DNA from: Brachybacterium avium
Lineage (GTDB): Bacteria; Actinomycetota; Actinomycetes; Actinomycetales; Dermabacteraceae
NCBI RefSeq assembly: GCF_002216795.1
Contig: NZ_CP022316.1
Span: forward strand, 2,294,001 to 2,358,000
Direction of reading: 5' to 3'
Length of the DNA stretch: 64,000 bases
Shown here: in pieces, positions 60,606-64,000 of the stretch
How the letters are laid out: each line of letters begins with the position of its first letter
Position numbering within the stretch: the first letter of the stretch is position 1
Program-made: the position numbers and the translations under genes
The notes under the pieces: model-generated
What the model was told of the DNA's origin: nothing
Database searches by the model: none
Seen by the model: the letters and a program-made list of their open reading frames with translations, nothing else

Positions 60606-62399
60606 ATGAAGGCCATCATGGTCATGTTCGACACGCTGAACCGCAGGTTCCTGCCCCCGTACGGGGCGACCGGTGTGCACGCCCCGAACTTCACCCGCCT
60701 CGCGCAGCGCTCCGTCCAGTTCGACAACTGCTATGGCGGGTCCATGCCGTGCATGCCCGCCCGACGGGAACTGCACACCGGAAGGTATAACTTCCTGCAC
60801 CGCGGCTGGGGTCCGCTGGAACCGTTCGACGACTCGGTGCCGCAGATGCTCGGCGACGCCGGCATCTACACCCACCTGGTCACCGATCACCAGCACTACT
60901 GGCTGGACGGCGGAGCGACCTACCATCCGCGCTTCCGCACCTTCGAGCTGTTCCGCGGCCAGGAGGGCGATGAGTGGAAGGGCCGCGTCGCCGATCCGGA
61001 CCTCACCAACGTCTCGCCGTATGCGAGCAACCGGGATCTGCGCCGCCAGGACGTGATCAACCGGGAGTACATGGCCACCGAGGCCGAGCACCCGCAGACC
61101 AGGACCTTCGACGCCGGCCTGGAATTCATCGAGACCAACCTCGACAGCGATGACTGGTTCGTGCAGATCGAGACCTTCGACCCCCATGAGCCGTTCTTCA
61201 GCTACGAGCAGTACCACCAGCTCTACCCCGAGTCTGGAGAGGCCGGCGGCCGCGATTTCGACTGGCCCGACTACAAGGAGGTCACCGAGACCCCCGAGGA
61301 GCTCGCCCACCTGCGCCGCCGCTATTCCGCCCTACTCTCGATGTGCGACCAGTCGCTGGGCCGGGTGCTGGATGCGATGGACACCCATGATCTGTGGGAG
61401 GACACGATGCTGATCGTGTGCACCGACCACGGCCTGCTGCTGGGCGAGCACGACTGGCTGGGCAAGAACGTCCCACCGTTCTACGACGAGACGATCCACC
61501 TGCCCCTGTTCGTGTGGGATCCGCGCTCCCGCGTCGCGGATGCGCGCCGTGACCACGTGGTCCAGATGATCGACATCGGCCCCACGCTGCTGGACCTGTT
61601 CGACGTGCCGGCCACCCCCGACATGCAGGGCGAGAGCCTCGCCTCCGTGATCACCGACGGCCCACCGATGCGGGAGGCAGCGATGTTCGGGATCCACGGA
61701 GGCCACGCCAACGTCACCGACGGGCGCTATGTCTACATGCGCGCCTGCGTCACCCCCGACAACCAGCCGCTGAACGAATACACGTTGATGCCGACCAACA
61801 TGCGCGGCCGGTTCCCGACCGACCTCCTCCAGCAGGCCGAGCTGGTCCCGCCGCTGAGCTTCACCAAGGGGGTGCCCGTCATGAGGGTGCCGGCGCTGGC
61901 GCCGACCAACCCCGCGGCATTCGGGAGCCTGCTGTTCGACCTGGAGACCGACCCGCGCCAGGAGAACCCGCTGACGGATCAGGCGCTCGAGCTGCGGATG
62001 GCGCGCCTGCTCGTGGACGCCATGCGCGCCAACGACGCCCCGCTCGAGCAGTACGAACGGCTCGGACTGCCCGCGACCGGTGAGGTGGCCACGGATCACC
62101 TGGTCCTGGAAGCGCAGGATCTGCCGAGCGACGCCCCGGTGCTGGACCGGGACGCGCTGCAGCACTCGATCGTCGCCACCCGCACCGTGCGCGAGCTGCT
62201 CGCGGACCCCAACACCCGCGCCGTGCTGCGCGCCGTGCTCGGCGAGATCGTCGACGGGCCGCTGCCGCCCGAGGCGCTGGAGATGACGCTGCTGGACATC
62301 GCGACGGTGACCGTCGGGATGATCCCGCCGGAAGCCGTGCACGCGATCGCCGAGCAGCTGGACGGGCCTGCCGCATCGGTCGATGCCGACGGGCCCTGA
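60606..62399 (+). CDS. C-type sulfatase
   Basis: A 597-residue alkaline-phosphatase-fold sulfatase without signal peptide. The formylglycine motif is C-x-P-x-R: GSMPCMPARRELHTGR with Cys49. Metal ligands: MFDTLNRRF (normally D-D, here D-T) near residue 8, and VCTDHGLLLGEHDWLGK (near residue 280). Within the first 10 residues only one Asp is seen at the usual DD pair. The catalytic domain runs to about residue 480; a further ~115 residues (from about NDAPLEQYERLGLP) form a C-terminal extension. Maturation by the FGE encoded at 56105-57136 is expected. Ribosome site GAAGGGAG. Confidence 0.9.
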   Translation: MKAIMVMFDTLNRRFLPPYGATGVHAPNFTRLAQRSVQFDNCYGGSMPCMPARRELHTGRYNFLHRGWGPLEPFDDSVPQMLGDAGIYTHLVTDHQHYWLDGGATYHPRFRTFELFRGQEGDEWKGRVADPDLTNVSPYASNRDLRRQDVINREYMATEAEHPQTRTFDAGLEFIETNLDSDDWFVQIETFDPHEPFFSYEQYHQLYPESGEAGGRDFDWPDYKEVTETPEELAHLRRRYSALLSMCDQSLGRVLDAMDTHDLWEDTMLIVCTDHGLLLGEHDWLGKNVPPFYDETIHLPLFVWDPRSRVADARRDHVVQMIDIGPTLLDLFDVPATPDMQGESLASVITDGPPMREAAMFGIHGGHANVTDGRYVYMRACVTPDNQPLNEYTLMPTNMRGRFPTDLLQQAELVPPLSFTKGVPVMRVPALAPTNPAAFGSLLFDLETDPRQENPLTDQALELRMARLLVDAMRANDAPLEQYERLGLPATGEVATDHLVLEAQDLPSDAPVLDRDALQHSIVATRTVRELLADPNTRAVLRAVLGEIVDGPLPPEALEMTLLDIATVTVGMIPPEAVHAIAEQLDGPAASVDADGP

Positions 62400-62418
62400 G
62401 CGCCTCAGGTCAGCAGCC

Positions 62419-63942
62419 TCACTGGTCTGACAGGGAGAAGCGGTTCGTCATCCGGTTGCTCGCGGTGAACAGCACAGAGCCCAGCAGAGCATCGGTCGCC
62501 TCCCGGATCTGCTCAGCGATCCGAGTGTTCGCCGCGGCCAGCAGCTCCGGGACGTCCTTGGCGGAGCCGGCCCCGGTCGCCGCCGCGTCAGCGGCGTGCA
62601 CGGCGGCGCGGCCGAGAGCGAGGGTGCTCAGCTGATAGCTCTCGATGAGCGGGATGGTCTCTGCAAAGTGCGCATCGGCCAGCGCCGCGATCATCCGCGA
62701 GGCCCAGTAGAAGCTGTCGGTGCTGACCGTCCCGGTGGTGGTCGCGAGATACGCGGGGGCCTCCTCGACGTTCGTGAACATCGGGATCAGCGTATTGAAC
62801 GGGTTCGAGGCATAGGAGATCCACTGCAGGGCCCGGGAGGGCTCGGGATTGTCCGGCCGGATCTGCAGGATCGCCAGCGCGTTGTGGCGGTTGATGCCGA
62901 TCGGGCGGAAGGCGCGGCGCTCCGCCTCGGTGCCGTGGGACGAGTACGGATCGAACACGGTGCCCTGGTAATGGGAGCTGAGCACGTCCTTGACGTCCTC
63001 GATCGTGAGCCTCCGCTCGGGGCGCCGGCTCCACGGGAGGTCATCGGAGTCCGGGCTCGCACCGGGGCGGCCGCTGTCCCAGTCCTCGCCGTGGGGGTTC
63101 AGGGTGCGCTGCATGAACCAGGCGCGGGGCGTGTTGTAGACGTGATCGTGCGCGGAGTGGGAGCCGAAGGCCTCGCGAGGATTGAACACCGCGGCGTCTG
63201 CTGCGGGGCTGCCCGGCAGAGTGAGATCCAGGTGATGCTCGCGCACGAACTCTCGCAGATCGGGGCTCGCGAGATGGTCGCGTCCGGGGCCCTCGGCGTC
63301 GTCGAGATCGAAGGAATCGATGCCCAGCTGGTTCGGCATCGTCACGTAGTGATCCTCCGGCACGCGTCGCGCGATCCAGTGATGCCCGCCCACGGTCTCC
63401 AGCCACCAGATGTCCTGCTCGTCGCTGAAGGCGATCCCGTTCATCTCATAGGTGCCGTGCTCGGCCAGCAGCGCACCGAGGCGCTCCACGCCCTCGCGGG
63501 CGCTGCGGATATAGGGGAGGACCAGGGTCACGAAGTCCTCCTCACCGAACCCGCCGGGCTGCTCCGGCCGGTGCTCGCTCGTGCCGGGCTCGCCGACGGC
63601 GGGGACAAGCTCGACCAGAGGATCCGCGCCGAGCACGCGGGGGTTGGAGGTGATGGTCTCGGTGGCGCTCATCGCGACGTTCGCCGCGTTGATCCCGGCG
63701 CAGGCCCAGATCCCCTCATCCGGCAGGGCATTCGGGATAGCGGTGTACCGCAGCGGATCGCCCGGCAGCTGGATCGTGCGTCGACCGATCACGCTGGTGT
63801 AGGTGCGCGGCTGGTCCGCCGGGCGCACCACCACGACCCGCTTGGGGTCGAACGTGCCGTTCGAGGAATCCTCGGTGCGGGCGACCAGGGGCGAGCCGTC
63901 GGCGCTGGCATCGCGGCCGACGAGGAGGGTGGTGCAGGGCAT
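62419..63942 (-). CDS. C69-family dipeptidase (PepD-like)
   Basis: A 507-residue Ntn-hydrolase. The N-terminus MPCTTLLVGRDASADGSPLVARTEDS puts the nucleophile at Cys3, expected to be exposed by processing, as in dipeptidase A/PepD. Further family blocks: GINAANVAMSATETI, MNGIAFSDEQDIWWLETVGGHHWIARRVPEDHY, and HYQGTVFDPYSSHG. An AGGAGATC site precedes the ATG at 63942. It converges on the sulfatase gene with only 19 bases between stops. A fragment of a close paralogue survives at 41231-41314. Bases 63943-64000 hold only its upstream region. Confidence 0.92.
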   Translation of the reverse strand: MPCTTLLVGRDASADGSPLVARTEDSSNGTFDPKRVVVVRPADQPRTYTSVIGRRTIQLPGDPLRYTAIPNALPDEGIWACAGINAANVAMSATETITSNPRVLGADPLVELVPAVGEPGTSEHRPEQPGGFGEEDFVTLVLPYIRSAREGVERLGALLAEHGTYEMNGIAFSDEQDIWWLETVGGHHWIARRVPEDHYVTMPNQLGIDSFDLDDAEGPGRDHLASPDLREFVREHHLDLTLPGSPAADAAVFNPREAFGSHSAHDHVYNTPRAWFMQRTLNPHGEDWDSGRPGASPDSDDLPWSRRPERRLTIEDVKDVLSSHYQGTVFDPYSSHGTEAERRAFRPIGINRHNALAILQIRPDNPEPSRALQWISYASNPFNTLIPMFTNVEEAPAYLATTTGTVSTDSFYWASRMIAALADAHFAETIPLIESYQLSTLALGRAAVHAADAAATGAGSAKDVPELLAAANTRIAEQIREATDALLGSVLFTASNRMTNRFSLSDQ

Positions 63943-64000
63943 GGGGCGATCTCCTGAGACAAAACGGGGTCGGGCCTTCAGAGCGGGGACCAGGACAGGG

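Noticed and set aside
1-64000. CRISPR array, tRNA, rRNA or intact insertion sequence
   Set aside because: No regularly spaced repeats, no cloverleaf-type sequence and no transposase reading frame were found on either strand.

Overview
The window is very GC-rich, strongly biased to G/C at third codon positions, densely packed with ATGA/TGATG-overlapping genes, and has several genes that look leaderless (a -10 box a few bases before the start codon). With the CmtR-type metal sensor, Tat/lipobox substrate-binding proteins without a dedicated ABC ATPase, and many sugar and peptide transporters, this points to an Actinomycetota chromosome, probably Micrococcales (a Brachybacterium-like organism is my guess). 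I see no rRNA, tRNA, CRISPR array or intact insertion sequence.

Layout. 1-6.1 kb: 3' end of an unknown gene, an MFS exporter, and a glycan unit (GPH symporter, GH5 glycosidase, decayed LacI regulator). 6.2-8.4 kb: MDR oxidoreductase plus a proline-racemase-family protein. 8.5-11.1 kb: accessory island with a CoiA-like nuclease and an Abi_2 (HEPN) gene preceded by a promoter and hairpin. 11.2-14.4 kb: sugar ABC importer. 14.7-17.1 kb: CmtR regulator and metal P-type ATPase. 17.7-22.8 kb: tightly overlapping operon of a membrane NERD protein, an unknown protein and a double-AAA+ CbxX-like ATPase. 23.3-24.7 kb: YedE-like sulfur transporter and TusA-like protein. 25.0-35.0 kb: long operon with a peptide-type ABC importer, an XRE-TetR hybrid regulator and BKACE, carnitine dehydrogenase, thioesterase and serine hydrolase genes; a betaine-homocysteine methyltransferase-like gene lies at 37.3-38.4 kb. 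Together these could turn carnitine (or its esters) into glycine betaine and then methionine. 38.6-40.1 kb: atypical SDR. 40.1-41.3 kb: second Abi_2 gene with the same promoter-hairpin-gene layout, beside a fragment of a C69 dipeptidase gene. 41.3-47.0 kb: SRPBCC protein, ABC-class ATPase, flotillin, SNF2/DEAH helicase. 47.2-49.1 kb: AbiE-type toxin-antitoxin pair with repeats at its start. 49.2-54.5 kb: GH130-LacI-sugar ABC operon with a pair of perfect operators. 54.8-64 kb: membrane protein; FGE, TetR, GH1, MFS and C-type sulfatase genes; C69 dipeptidase.

Most striking signals: (1) two diverged Abi_2/HEPN genes that share a 5' hairpin with the same outer stem (CAGCCCG/CGGGCTG) and nearly identical promoter-hairpin-start spacing, suggesting an RNA-controlled Abi_2 system; (2) the NERD/unknown/double-AAA+ operon; (3) two paralogous LacI loci whose paired operators keep exactly 24 bp spacing although one regulator has lost its DNA-binding domain; (4) two frameshifts, both at five-base C/G runs where six bases would restore the frame.
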